DNA of 64,000 bases, taken from contig OZ244807.1 in the NCBI GenBank assembly GCA_965220185.1, positions 1,984,001 through 2,048,000 on the forward strand, in the 5' to 3' direction. A model generated the notes under the pieces. The model was not told the DNA's origin and made no database searches. It was given only the letters and a program-made list of their open reading frames with translations. Positions 8,808 to 17,632 of the stretch are shown piece after piece. Source of the stretch: Azotimanducus sp965220185 (GTDB lineage: Bacteria; Pseudomonadota; Gammaproteobacteria; Pseudomonadales; Azotimanducaceae). The position numbers and the translations under genes are program-made. How positions within the stretch are numbered: the stretch's first letter is position 1; every line of letters starts with the position of its first letter.

Positions 8808-10100
8808 ATGACCTCGTCACGTCCCTACCGATACTTCGTGCTCGGCGTCCTGCTGCTCGCCTATGTGTTCGCGTTTATCGATCGGCAATTGATGAGCATC
8901 CTCTTGGAACCCATCAAGGCCGAGTTCGGCGCATCGGACACCGCCATGGGCTTCCTCACCGGACTTGCCTTCGCGCTCTTCTACGCAACGCTCGGCGTGC
9001 CGGTGGCTCGGCTCGCCGACAATTGGTCACGGCGCAACGTGCTTGCGATTTCCATGGTCGTTTGGAGCGCCGCCACCGCGCTATGTGGCCTTGCAGCGAG
9101 CTTCTGGCAACTGGCGCTGTATCGAGTCGGCGTCGGCATCGGCGAAGCCGGCGGCACGCCGCCATCGCATTCGTTGATCGCATCCTATTTTCCGGCGGAT
9201 GAACGTGCGACGGCCATGGGCATCTATGGCACTGGCTCGCAAATCGGCATCCTCATCGGCCTGTTCGGCGGGGCTGTGATTGCCGCTGAGATGGGATGGC
9301 GCTGGGCGTTCATTCTCTTTGGCGTGCCGGGGGTACTGATTGGCGCGCTCGTCGCCGTACTTGTCAAAGAACCTCCTCGGCTTGCGCCGCCCAAGCGATC
9401 GAAACTGTCCGCTGACATCGCGCGTCTCTGGCGCATTCCTTCATTCGCCACCATCGCCTTTGCGACTTCCCTGACCTCCATCGCGGGCTTCGGCATGGGC
9501 ACCTGGTTCCCAAGCTTCCTATTACGTGTGCATGGCTTGTCGCTGACGGAAGCAGGGCTGTTGCTTGGACTGGCAGGCACGACCGGCGCGCTGATTGGCG
9601 CCGTGTCAGGCGGCGTGTTGTGTGATCGCCTGATCAAGAAGGATTTAGCTTGGCAGCTCAAGCTGCCTGCGGCCGGCGCCGGCCTGTCGGCGATCTTCCT
9701 CGGCATATTCCTCGTCTATCCGGAAGGCCACAATGTGATGGTCGGTGAACTGCGTGTTCCGGTCGCGAGTGCGTTTCAGTTCTTGGGCGCGGTGGTCTCG
9801 GCGCTATGGATCGGCCCGGCGTTCTCCGCCGTGCAAACACTGACGCCTGTGCACCTGCGCTCGCAAGCCTCGGCCTTGCTGCTCCTGCTTTTGAACTTGA
9901 TTGGCTTTGGAATCGGGCCTGTGCTCGTCGGTTTCCTGAGCGATCAACTGACGCCGCTCTTTGGCGCCCAAGCGATTCGCTATGCCATGCTGATCACCCT
10001 CGTCACCGTGGTCTTCGGCAGCTATTTGTTCTGGCGAGGCGGGGCGCAGTACCGCGGCGCTTTTCGATCTCACGAATCAACACGCGGAGACAACCCATGA
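8808..10100 (+). CDS. MFS transporter, spinster-like
   Basis: Twelve-helix inner-membrane carrier of the major facilitator superfamily. The first helix carries FAFIDRQLMSILLEPIKAEF, a pattern shared with the two other MFS genes in this window (45447 and 51328). RLADNWSRRNVLAISM is the conserved loop 2-3 motif, and GIGEAGGTPPSHSLIASYF follows. Such spinster-type bacterial proteins are usually annotated as transporters of organic anions or lipids; the substrate is unknown. The ATG at 8808 is chosen because upstream in-frame sequence overlaps the SDR. The stop overlaps the hydrolase start (ATGA). Confidence 0.88.
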   Translation: MTSSRPYRYFVLGVLLLAYVFAFIDRQLMSILLEPIKAEFGASDTAMGFLTGLAFALFYATLGVPVARLADNWSRRNVLAISMVVWSAATALCGLAASFWQLALYRVGVGIGEAGGTPPSHSLIASYFPADERATAMGIYGTGSQIGILIGLFGGAVIAAEMGWRWAFILFGVPGVLIGALVAVLVKEPPRLAPPKRSKLSADIARLWRIPSFATIAFATSLTSIAGFGMGTWFPSFLLRVHGLSLTEAGLLLGLAGTTGALIGAVSGGVLCDRLIKKDLAWQLKLPAAGAGLSAIFLGIFLVYPEGHNVMVGELRVPVASAFQFLGAVVSALWIGPAFSAVQTLTPVHLRSQASALLLLLLNLIGFGIGPVLVGFLSDQLTPLFGAQAIRYAMLITLVTVVFGSYLFWRGGAQYRGAFRSHESTRGDNP

Positions 10101-11158
10101 ACTACCTCGCCGCAGCGCTCGTCCTGCTCGCCTCTCAGATGACACTCGCGCAGCAAGCGCCGTTCGAACTGCCTGAGTTTCCGGGCTATCCAGCGCCTCA
10201 GACCACGCTTGAGAGCGATGACGAAGGCGAAATCTATTTCGCGAGCGCAAGTCCGTTCGACCTTGATGTCATCTTGATCGGCGCGCTGGCGACGCCAACA
10301 ACCGGACTCGGCTACCTGACGCTGCCGCAAGGCGCACAGCGCCCTGCCCCGGCAATGATCATCCTGCCGGGCAGCGGCGGCATACAGCCCGGCCGCGAGC
10401 ACGAATATGCAGCGTTCTTGAACGATCTCGGCATCGCGGCGTTCGTGATCGAATACTACGAGCCGCGCGGACTCACCAAGGACATCGACTACATGATCCG
10501 AACTTCAGCGGTCACGGAATTCGATTTGATCACCGATGCTTACGCGGCGCTCGAACTCTTGAGCACGCATCCGCGCATCGATGGCGCCCGCATCGGCGTT
10601 GTTGGCTTCTCCTACGGCGGCATGGCGAGCCGCCTCGCGATGGATGCGCGAATCCATCAGGCGCTCGCGCCCGCGCACCCGGGCTTCAAGGTGCACATCG
10701 ATGTCTACGGCCCGTGTTTTCAGGTGCTCAGCACACGCGCAACCAACGGCGCGCCATTATTGACGCTGCGCGGCACGGAAGACGCCTCGAACGACCTGGA
10801 CGCATGCAACGCGCGAGAGGGCGAACTCCGTGCGATTGGCGTGGAGGTGACGGCCATCGTCTATGCGGGGGCAGGCCATGCGTGGGAAAACGAGGCACCG
10901 CGAACGTTTCGCGAAGGTGCGCCCTATCTCCAAGGATGCGAATGGCGCTACGACGAGGCTGGCATGCCGCACGTCGATGGACAGGCGCTCTTCAGTTATT
11001 CGAACAGCGCCTCGCGAGCGCAACGCATCGCAGCGCGCTTCACGAGCGGCGAACAGCTTCAAGATTGCGTCAAGTTTGGCTATATCGTCGGTCGGGACGA
11101 AGCCGTGCGAGCACGTGCGTTTGAGGATGCGTCAGTGTTCTTGACCGCGCACTTGTAG
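10097..11158 (+). CDS. Exported dienelactone-hydrolase-like alpha/beta hydrolase
   Basis: Begins with a signal peptide (MNYLAAALVLLASQMTLAQQ) and continues as an alpha/beta hydrolase. ILPGSGGIQPGRE supplies the oxyanion-hole region, GVVGFSYGGMAS the nucleophile elbow Ser, and a His in YAGAGHAWENEA completes the triad. Members cleave esters or lactones. The four-base overlap with the MFS gene suggests that periplasmic hydrolysis feeds the carrier, with the SDR acting inside. The longer frame open from 9806 lies inside the MFS gene and was rejected. Confidence 0.85.
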   Translation: MNYLAAALVLLASQMTLAQQAPFELPEFPGYPAPQTTLESDDEGEIYFASASPFDLDVILIGALATPTTGLGYLTLPQGAQRPAPAMIILPGSGGIQPGREHEYAAFLNDLGIAAFVIEYYEPRGLTKDIDYMIRTSAVTEFDLITDAYAALELLSTHPRIDGARIGVVGFSYGGMASRLAMDARIHQALAPAHPGFKVHIDVYGPCFQVLSTRATNGAPLLTLRGTEDASNDLDACNAREGELRAIGVEVTAIVYAGAGHAWENEAPRTFREGAPYLQGCEWRYDEAGMPHVDGQALFSYSNSASRAQRIAARFTSGEQLQDCVKFGYIVGRDEAVRARAFEDASVFLTAHL

Positions 11159-11160
11159 AT

Positions 11161-11550
11161 TCATCGAATCAACGAGACAGGCACACCGAGGTCGATGCGC
11201 GCCCAATTTCGATCTGCCGTGATGACCGAACCGCTCTCTCGACGCGCGAGCACAATACACGCTCTATCGCCAAGTGAAAGTCCGGCTGACCGAGTAGCAG
11301 TTCGAAGCGCCCCCGCTTCGACGGCTGTCGCCTCATCGAACACACAAATGGGGATTCCGAACCTCAATAGCCACTCTTGAGCCTGCGATCGACTCAAACC
11401 CAAATCAACGAAACGCCCAACAACTTCAGAGGCGTTGACTGCGGACATCATGCCTTCACTCAACGCACTTTGTGCGCGACTTGCTCCGTCTTCATCAAAC
11501 GCGATCGCTAGCAGCGCAGAGCTATCGAAGATAATCGGCGCCTGACTCAC
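11161..11550 (-). CDS. PIN-domain toxin (VapC-like)
   Basis: About 129 residues with PIN features: IIFDSSALLAIAFDEDG at the start, ASEVVGRF in the middle, and LSLGDRACIVLARRESG plus VITADRNW at the end. These supply the acidic residues of an Mg-dependent RNase. Its GTG start overlaps the TGA of the AbrB-domain gene (GTGA), the tight coupling expected of an antitoxin-toxin pair. The target RNA is not predictable. Confidence 0.88.
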   Translation of the reverse strand: MSQAPIIFDSSALLAIAFDEDGASRAQSALSEGMMSAVNASEVVGRFVDLGLSRSQAQEWLLRFGIPICVFDEATAVEAGALRTATRSAGLSLGDRACIVLARRESGSVITADRNWARIDLGVPVSLIR

Positions 11551-12047
11551 GACTCGCCCCACAGGGCACGACGCTCGGCGAGAAATTCATCGACCACGCT
11601 CGTTCCGGGCTTCTTCAGTGAGCGAGCCTCTTGTTGCATGCGTCGAATAGCGGCATCTCTCGACACCACCCGCAACTCTCCTGAAGAAACACAGGCGGTC
11701 ACATAGCCGTCGGCTCCGAGGCGCATTGCCTCGCGCATCTCCTTGGGAATGAGAAGGCGGCCATCGGCGGCTACAGTCAGGTTTTGCATGGTCGTATCAC
11801 CACATTCTCGTGTCGCTTTCTGCGCACCAGCATGCGCAGCCTCGTGACTTGATTTCCAATAGTGATACTGAGTACTTGCTGTTGCCGTGTTCCCTCCTTC
11901 TTTCTCCACTTCGGCGAGCACGTCACGTCGTCGCGCACGACAACCGCTTTCTTCCGTAAGACGATCAGCAATTTGCCACACACGTCCGGTTCGCGTGTCC
12001 GCCGCTGGCCGCGAATACTTGATTAGCCGAGTTTTTTTTGCTTCCAT
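11547..12047 (-). CDS. AbrB-domain antitoxin with an extra N-terminal DNA-binding-like domain
   Basis: The C-terminal half is a SpoVT/AbrB swapped-hairpin domain (MQNLTVAADGRLLIPKEMRE) followed by a toxin-binding tail. The N-terminal half, about 80 residues with TGRVWQIADRLTEESG and ATASTQYHYWKSS, resembles a helix-turn-helix domain of the KfrA type. I chose the ATG at 12047; a second ATG at 11789 could give a bare AbrB antitoxin. A palindromic operator lies just upstream. It neutralises the PIN protein and probably represses the pair. Confidence 0.75.
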   Translation of the reverse strand: MEAKKTRLIKYSRPAADTRTGRVWQIADRLTEESGCRARRRDVLAEVEKEGGNTATASTQYHYWKSSHEAAHAGAQKATRECGDTTMQNLTVAADGRLLIPKEMREAMRLGADGYVTACVSSGELRVVSRDAAIRRMQQEARSLKKPGTSVVDEFLAERRALWGES

Positions 12048-12057
12048 TGGTCTGCTT

Positions 12058-12084
12058 TTTGTCAAATACTCTATACCTGACAAA
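12058..12084 (-). promoter_or_regulatory. Palindromic operator upstream of the AbrB/PIN pair
   Basis: TTTGTCA (12058-12064) and TGACAAA (12078-12084) are inverted arms with a 13-base A/T-rich spacer, placed 11 bases upstream of the antitoxin start. Position and symmetry fit autoregulation by the antitoxin; binding is inferred. Confidence 0.5.
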
Positions 12085-12264
12085 CACTACACTATATGGC
12101 GGATTTTAACAAACCGCGTTCGATCGGAACCCGATTGCTTGCGATCAATGGTCAGCAGGCGGCATCAGCTTGGAGTGCTTCGGAGCATAGAAATGTGCTT
12201 CTTTGATGCGGCTGCGCGCGACCCACATCTTCCCGAGTCTCAAACCACATTGAGCGCAGGCTCC

Positions 12265-12531
12265 TAGTGTCCTGTGTCATAAATAAGTGTGGATTCAGCG
12301 CGCAGGAGAAGGGCTGTGGCGAGGCACGTCCCGCAGGGAATACCTGGCCGTATTGCCAAGGGACGTAACGCGGCCACAGCCCTTCTCCTGCGCGCCCTTC
12401 GGGAGCGAGCACAATCGCCGATGGCTGCGTTGCAGCCCTTGGCAACATGCCCGATATTCCCTGCGGACTGCGCCTTGCCATCAACGATTGTGCTCACTCT
12501 GAACCACACTTATTTATGACACAGGACACTA
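12265..12531. mobile_element. 267-bp MITE, copy 1 (IS630-like ends)
   Basis: Bounded by TA dinucleotides and long terminal inverted repeats beginning TAGTGTCCTGTGTCATAAAT. The interior folds as two further hairpins: a GCGCGCAGGAGAAGGGCTGT arm with its complement, and a GAGCACAATCG arm with its complement. A second copy of exactly the same length lies inverted at 17844-18110. TA targets and this end sequence are typical of IS630/Tc1-type MITEs. It has no gene; the short frames inside are palindrome by-products. An IS5-type element is inserted at its right-hand CTAG. Confidence 0.85.
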
Positions 12532-12532
12532 G

Positions 12533-13839
12533 CAGCCTGTTGAAAAAGGGCGATTCTGGCGGAGTTCGGCGGCGTGTCCGAACAAATTGCGCCCGCCTTT
12601 GGTGGTGAAGGACTCCGCCGGGCGTGCCCCCATCCATGCGATCCGGCTTCCGACTGTCCGTAGGAGGCCCGTTCCGCCCGTCCAAGACCCCGCCCGTGGC
12701 GTTTCCGGCGCCCGCCCCGTCATGCGCACGCCTCCAGCCGCCCCAGCCTCACGATGTTGTAGGCCGCGGCCGCCAGCCGGAACTGCCAGGCGGCGTTCGC
12801 CAGCCCCCGGTGGCGCAGCTTGCGCAGCAATCCATAGGTCTTCATCCATCCGAACGGCTCCTCCACCCGCTTGCGCTTCCGCTGGCTCACCGCGTACCCC
12901 GCATGGCGCGTGGTGCGCCCGTCCACGCAGCCCCCGGAACGCTTCGCCGCCACATGCGGCGTCACCCTCATCTGCCGGCACGGCCCCACGAAGTCCGACA
13001 CGTCGTACCCCTTGTCCGCCCCCACCGTGCGCCTCCGCTTCCCGGGCCGCCGCGACAGCATCGCCAGCCCCGCCTTCCATTCCTCACGGCCTCCGGCCAC
13101 CGTCACCTCCGTGTCCACGATCAGCCCGTTCCGGTTCTCCGTCAGCACGTGACCCATGTAGCTCAGCCTCGCCTCCTTGCCGGGCCCCTTCCGGTACAGC
13201 CTCGACTCCGGATCCGTCGCCGACGCGTGCGTCCCGTTGCGCCGCCTCTCCCCGTGGAAGTCGGCCCCGTCCCCGCCAGCCCCCGACCCGTCCTTCGGCC
13301 TGAACGACTTCAGCGACGCGCACGCCTCGATCAGCGTCCCGTCCACGCTGAAGTGGTCGCGCGACAGCAGCCGACGCCCTTCGCCGCGCTTCCTCACCGC
13401 CTCGAACAGCAGCCCGTCCAGCCCTTCCCCAAGCATCCGGTCGCGGTTCTTCGAGAACGTCGAGTGGTCCCACACCGGATCGTCCGCACCCAGCCCCACG
13501 AACCACCGGAACAGCAGGTCGTGGTCGAGCCGCTCCATCAGCAGCCGCTCCGAACGCACCGTGTACAGCACCTGCAGCAGCAGCGCCCGCAGCAGATGCT
13601 CCGGCGGTATCGACGGACGACCACGCTCCGCGTACATCCGCGACAGCGCCGGCTCCAGCTCCGCAAGCGCCGCGTCCACTATCCGACGCACCGCCCGTAT
13701 CGGATGCGCCTCCCCTATCCTCGACTCCATGTCCACATAGCTGAACATCGACACCTGCCCGTCCACTTCGCCACGCATCCTCTTGCCCTCTGCCGTCCGC
13801 CCCGCTATTATCCTTCAACAGGACTTTTTCAACAGGCTG
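12533..13839 (-). mobile_element. IS5-type insertion sequence, copy 1
   Basis: 1,307 bp between duplicated CTAG targets (12529-12532 and 13840-13843). The ends are inverted repeats reading CAGCCTGTTGAAAAAG inwards. It carries one transposase gene. A second copy of identical length lies at 61113-62419 in the opposite orientation. CTAG duplications and the transposase family point to the IS5 group. Confidence 0.92.
12720..13778 (-). CDS. IS5 family transposase, copy 1
   Basis: Predicted 352-residue DDE transposase. The N-terminus (FSYVDMESRIGEAHPIRAVR) and WFVGLGADDPVWDHSTFSKN are hallmarks of the DUF772/IS5 group. The first catalytic Asp lies in DHFSVDGTLIEA, the second in VGADKGYDV, and the Glu in KRVEEPFGWMKT. 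No frameshift is seen, so it is probably active. The translated sequence is the same as that of the copy at 61174-62232, which implies recent transposition. Confidence 0.93.
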   Translation of the reverse strand: MRGEVDGQVSMFSYVDMESRIGEAHPIRAVRRIVDAALAELEPALSRMYAERGRPSIPPEHLLRALLLQVLYTVRSERLLMERLDHDLLFRWFVGLGADDPVWDHSTFSKNRDRMLGEGLDGLLFEAVRKRGEGRRLLSRDHFSVDGTLIEACASLKSFRPKDGSGAGGDGADFHGERRRNGTHASATDPESRLYRKGPGKEARLSYMGHVLTENRNGLIVDTEVTVAGGREEWKAGLAMLSRRPGKRRRTVGADKGYDVSDFVGPCRQMRVTPHVAAKRSGGCVDGRTTRHAGYAVSQRKRKRVEEPFGWMKTYGLLRKLRHRGLANAAWQFRLAAAAYNIVRLGRLEACA

Positions 13840-13886
13840 CTAGGGCGTGTTCTCACTTGTCTACAAAGGCAAACTCAAGGGGATCT

Positions 13887-15215
13887 CTACACCACCAGCA
13901 GCAAATGCTCACGCTCCCACTCGGTCACGATTTTCGAAAAGTCCTCGACTTCGTCGCGCCGCATCAACACAAAAAGCTTGACAAAGCGCTCGCCTAAAAG
14001 ATCGATCAGCGGCTCACAGTTCTCCAGCGCATCGAGCGCATCAGACAAGGTGCGCGCGAAGCCGAAGCCGCGCGCCCATGCGCTGTCCTTGACTGGTTTT
14101 GTGGGCTTGAGGTTCTCCTGAATGCCAAGATAGCCACAGGCAAGGCTGACGGCGATGGCAAGATATGGGTTGTTGTCTGCTCCCGGAATGCGATTTTCAA
14201 TCCGCGTCGCCTCCGCTTCGCACTTCGGCACCCTGAAGCCAACGCTTCTGTTATCAAACCCCCATTCGACATTGGTCGGGCAGGATTCAGCGCCTTCAAA
14301 GCGACGAAACGAATTGACGCTCGGCGCGAATAGCGCAATGGCGGGCGGCGTGTATTTCTGCAAGCCGCCGAGATAGGCGTGGAATCGCTTGTTCAAACGG
14401 CCGTTCTTATCGACAAAGCCGTTCTTGCCGGTGGCTGCGGACGCCAAGCTTTGATGCAGGTGCATGGCGCTGCCCGCCGCATCGCTCATAGGCTTGGCCA
14501 TGAAACTCGCGATTTTGCCGTGCGCGAGCGCCGCCTCCTTGGCGAGGCGTTTGAAGTAGAACATCTCATCGGCCTTGACGAGCGCGAGGCCATGCTCGAA
14601 GTTGACTTCAATCTGCCCTTGCCCCATTTCCTGCTCGGCGGAAGTGACTCGGATGCCTTGCGCAGCAGCGAAGGCGCGAAGAGACTCCACGAATGGCGCG
14701 TACTCGGCGAGCGCTTCGGTTTGAAACGAGCGCGGCGTGTTCATCACACGCCCCGACCTGCCCGCCGCTGCTTTCACCGGCTCTTTCGCATCGGGATTGG
14801 GCTCGAGCAGATAGAACTCTGCTTCTTGCGCGACAATCGCGTCGAGTTCCATCGCTGCAAACTTCTCGACCATTCGCTTGAGGATGCTTCTCGGCGCAAG
14901 TTCGAGGGCAGCGCCGCTCAAGGTCTCACAGTCGCATATGCACTGCGCGAAGCCATCCGCCCAAGGCTGCACGACGAGCGTCGAAGCGTCAGGCACGAGC
15001 TTCATATCGATATCGGCGACATCGATCAATTCAACATGCTCGACCCAGTGACCAAGAATGTCTTGGCCAAACAAGGATTCGGCAATACGAAGATCCCCCG
15101 AATCAAATGCTGAAGCCTCAACCACCTTGCCCTTGGCAAGGCCGAAGAAATCGGGCACTAGGCATTCAACATGCTTGATGTCTCGATCAAGGCACCAATC
15201 GCGAATCTCGGACAT
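13887..15215 (-). CDS. puuA: Glutamine synthetase family protein, gamma-glutamylputrescine synthetase-like
   Basis: Complete glutamine synthetase fold of about 442 residues. AQEAEFYLLEPN provides metal-binding Glu residues, and SAEQEMGQGQIEVNFEHG and SAMHLHQSLAS are the core catalytic segments. NSFRRFEGAESCPTNVEWG and RIENRIPGADNNPYLAIA match the ATP- and glutamate-binding region of the PuuA/GlnT subgroup rather than the ammonium-assimilating GlnA. PuuA ligates glutamate to putrescine. Nearby putrescine transporter genes and a PuuB-like oxidase support that role. The start is the second ATG (15215), giving MSEIRDWC. CTAGGGCGTGTTCTCACT beyond its stop matches the end of the 6246 palindrome. 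Confidence 0.82.
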   Translation of the reverse strand: MSEIRDWCLDRDIKHVECLVPDFFGLAKGKVVEASAFDSGDLRIAESLFGQDILGHWVEHVELIDVADIDMKLVPDASTLVVQPWADGFAQCICDCETLSGAALELAPRSILKRMVEKFAAMELDAIVAQEAEFYLLEPNPDAKEPVKAAAGRSGRVMNTPRSFQTEALAEYAPFVESLRAFAAAQGIRVTSAEQEMGQGQIEVNFEHGLALVKADEMFYFKRLAKEAALAHGKIASFMAKPMSDAAGSAMHLHQSLASAATGKNGFVDKNGRLNKRFHAYLGGLQKYTPPAIALFAPSVNSFRRFEGAESCPTNVEWGFDNRSVGFRVPKCEAEATRIENRIPGADNNPYLAIAVSLACGYLGIQENLKPTKPVKDSAWARGFGFARTLSDALDALENCEPLIDLLGERFVKLFVLMRRDEVEDFSKIVTEWEREHLLLVV

Positions 15216-15297
15216 GAGTATCAGAGCGCAGTTCAAAGGTTGGTGACTTTGCCATATTCAAGCCGCGTCTGCCTGTCGTTGTATAGAATCCCGAACG

Positions 15298-15420
15298 ATG
15301 CGCCAGCGTGAACATCCCATCGTCCTGTATATTCCACACGCTTCAATGGCTGTGCCCGAGCGTGCTCGATCGCAATTCACAATCAGTTCGCGTCAACTCG
15401 ACCAAGAGATCACACACCTC
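15298..15420 (+). pseudogene. N-formylglutamate amidohydrolase-like gene, 5' fragment
   Basis: From the ATG the frame encodes HPIVLYIPHASMAVPERARS and QLDQEITHL, which resembles the N-terminus of N-formylglutamate amidohydrolases. After about residue 40 the similarity stops and the remaining 20 codons look random. The gene is cut by the accessory island that begins here. In putrescine or histidine catabolism such an enzyme releases glutamate, which would fit the puuA neighbour. The 3' part is not seen elsewhere in the window. Confidence 0.55.
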
Positions 15421-15461
15421 TCAAACGCTGCGCATCATCTCGCACCCTCCAACTCTTCTCT

Positions 15462-15490
15462 TTGCAATTCCGCTCAAGCTGCTTTATAGT
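15462..15490 (+). promoter_or_regulatory. Predicted sigma-70 promoter of the poly-C gene at 15545
   Basis: TTGCAA (15462-15467) and TATAGT (15485-15490) are separated by 17 bases, about 55 bases upstream of the ATG. Shine-Dalgarno AGGAGA follows closer to the start. Confidence 0.5.
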
Positions 15491-15544
15491 GCTGGCCTAG
15501 GACATTCTACGGATTTTCAAAAGAAATCAACAGGAGAACCAACA

Positions 15545-16177
15545 ATGTTCAGCTTGATTTACCCCCCCCCCCCCCCCCCCGCTAAACTGACGGCCCCCGC
15601 GGCGACCGCCGCCGCGACGCTGTGCCTCCTGCTGCTCGCAGGCGCCGCGCAGGCGCAAACGCCTCCCAACTGCTGGTCTGGCATCTGCACCGTCTCGCTT
15701 GCATCGGTTTCGCAAGTTGTGGACGGCTGCGGTGACCACGCCACGCCCGGTCGCATGAAGCTGATTCTGTCGTCCACTAACCCCAACGTGACGCGGCGGA
15801 GCTTCAATATCAACATCGGTTTGATTACCTCACAGAATGATTTCGGATCCACTTTCAATGACTGGGAGTGGCGGACTGCGGCGATCGGCGGCAACCAGTG
15901 GCGTAACCCGGATTCGATAAACAAAATGAATTTCTCCGGCGGTGTGCTCGGCGAGAACATCATCGAGGTGCGGCCCAAGGCCGGCGCCCGTGTCTGGACC
16001 AACCGCAATCCCCGCGATATCAATCAGGGTCCTGGTGAACTGGTGGTGCCGGTCTTCAGCCCGCCCGTAAACACCAGCCAATGGACTGAAATGGGCAGCG
16101 CCTACTTCCTGTTCATGGGCGGCAAGGGCTGCGCGCGGGTCAACGAGGGGGGCGAGGACATCGGCGGCATCCAGTAG
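15545..16177 (+). CDS. Small exported protein of unknown function with a poly-C tract (in frame)
   Basis: About 210 residues. The ATG has a strong AGGAGA eight bases upstream and opens MFSLIY, then six prolines encoded by the C19 tract, then a signal peptide ending LLLLAGAAQAQ. The mature part contains CWSGICTV and VDGCGDH near the start and a late Cys in MGGKGCARV, so disulfides in the periplasm or outside are likely. I do not recognise the family. As sequenced the tract is in frame (ON); loss or gain of one C would separate the start from the signal peptide. A GC-rich hairpin follows the stop. A relic with the same SAYFLFMGG ending occurs at 18202. Confidence 0.75.
   Translation: MFSLIYPPPPPPAKLTAPAATAAATLCLLLLAGAAQAQTPPNCWSGICTVSLASVSQVVDGCGDHATPGRMKLILSSTNPNVTRRSFNINIGLITSQNDFGSTFNDWEWRTAAIGGNQWRNPDSINKMNFSGGVLGENIIEVRPKAGARVWTNRNPRDINQGPGELVVPVFSPPVNTSQWTEMGSAYFLFMGGKGCARVNEGGEDIGGIQ
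15562..15580 (+). repeat. Homopolymer tract C19
   Basis: Nineteen consecutive C, placed between codon 6 of the gene starting at 15545 and its signal peptide. Runs of this length are prone to slipped-strand mispairing. Confidence 0.9.
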
Positions 16178-16309
16178 CCGGGCGGCGCGCGCCGCGCCCT
16201 TGCGAAGAACGCGGGCGGCTTTAAGCCAACACCCTGGCTGCTGACACGGCACAGGCCGCTGTGGCTGGCCGCTATGACTTGTCAACTTTCGTAGGCAAAT
16301 CCTAAAAAA

Positions 16310-17603
16310 GGGATTTATATACTTGACTCCACCAAATGGTGTCTTGCCATGTCTTGACGTTTCACAGGCCGACTACTGTCGCCGCCTCCACGTCCAGCAG
16401 CCCCAATCCCTTCAGGCCAAAATATTCAACGCAGCATTGATGTCTGCGTTGTCGGCATGCCCGCACGCCAAGCACTTGAACTTCGCTTGCGCGGGTCTGT
16501 TTGCGGCATCTACAAATCCGCACCGTGAACACGTCTGGGACGTGTGCCTTGGGTTGACCTCTTTGATGCGTGCTGATTTGTAAGCGAGCTTGTGCCTGAG
16601 ACCCGACCATCCGGTGTTGAGGATGGCTTTGTTCAATCCGGCGTATCGCGCGACGTGCCTGCCCGGTTCGTTCATTGTCCCTTTCGCCGAAGCCGTCATG
16701 CCTTTGGTGTTGAGCTTCTCGACAACCACCGTGCCCGCCTTCGCAGCGATACGCTTTGACGCATGATGCTGCCAGTTGCCCCGATAGCACCGGATGTTGC
16801 GGCACACCTTCGATAGGCGTTGCTTTGTCGTTGCTCTTCGGTTCGACCCGATCACTTGTCGTGCCATGCGGCGCTGATGCCAGCGCTGGCGGCACTCAAG
16901 ACGGTTGAGGCGTTCATGGTTGAGACGGATGATCTCGCCGTCGCTTGTCGCGACTTGTCCAACGTTCATGTCAACACCGACAGCGTGGCCATCGTCAATT
17001 CGTTCCGCTTCGTGCGCAGGGACTCGATACCGCACAACGGCATACCATCGTCCGCACTCACGTTTGATGGTCACGGCCCGCGCCTCATGGTCACGATACG
17101 GGTCTTCGTCTTTGCGGGCGGGACGGAACCAGCCAAGTTTCTGCAGCCAGATGTGCTTCCCGGCAAGTTAGAAATGACCTGGTTCGGAAAACGTCACCGT
17201 TCGTGTTCGATACTTTGACTTGTAGTTCGGACGGCCGCCTTGTTTCTTGAAATACCTCTCCCATGCACGGGCTTGGTCCTTGAGCGCATGTCGAATCGCA
17301 CCGAACGGCAATGCCTGCAACCAGTCTGTCTCCGCCCGAAGCTGTGTAAAGACCTTCGCGGTCGATTCAAACCGTGTTGATGGCTTTGGCCACGCCCACG
17401 GAATCCGCTCATGCCATTCGTATTCCGCTTCGTTCCATGCCAGCATTCGGTTCCATACCCAAATGCATGCACCAGTGGCTTGTTGCAATAGCTGATGCTT
17501 CGCACGAGTGCGTGGAAGCAGGCGGTAGCGGGTTGATCGATGGGCGTATTCCATACGATCTATTTTACTTTATTTGCAGGGTGGAGTCATGTATATAAGT
17601 CCC
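16310..17603 (-). mobile_element. TnpB-only element with inverted ends, copy A (decayed)
   Basis: Left end GGGATTTATATACTTGACTC at 16310; the right end, read inwards, is GGGACTTATATACATGACTC. The ends are therefore imperfect inverted repeats of about 24 bases. The only gene is an interrupted tnpB on the minus strand. No tnpA is present (IS1341-like). Confidence 0.75.
16412..17554 (-). pseudogene. tnpB: tnpB (RNA-guided nuclease), inactivated copy A
   Basis: The N-terminal part starts MEYAHRSTRYRLLPRTRAKH and ends at an in-frame TAA after VTFSEPGHF (stop near 17168), where the two intact copies have AAA or CAA. The same frame then continues with LAGKHIWLQKLGW and the RuvC-like core: VGVDMNVGQV, VVVEKLNTKG, and the zinc ribbon CSRCGF...CLACGHADNAD. 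A second lesion near the 3' end converts the usual NILASGIG to NILA and a stop. It is a nonsense mutant rather than two genes, because both parts share the same frame. Confidence 0.85.
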
Positions 17604-17632
17604 GAATTAAACGTGACGGGTTTGTGATGAGG

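Noticed and set aside
9806..10096. Longer start for the dienelactone-hydrolase-like gene.
   Set aside because: It lies within the MFS gene in another frame; the ATG at 10097 begins a proper signal peptide.
12264..12519. Short frames inside the two 267-bp repeats, repeated in several frames.
   Set aside because: They come from palindromic non-coding MITE sequence and have no start signals.
12624..13997. A 457-codon plus-strand reading frame across IS5 copy 1, with a mirror at 60991-62328.
   Set aside because: It is antisense to the transposase, is made of Pro, Arg and His repeats from GC-rich codons, and occurs only because of third-position bias in the transposase gene.
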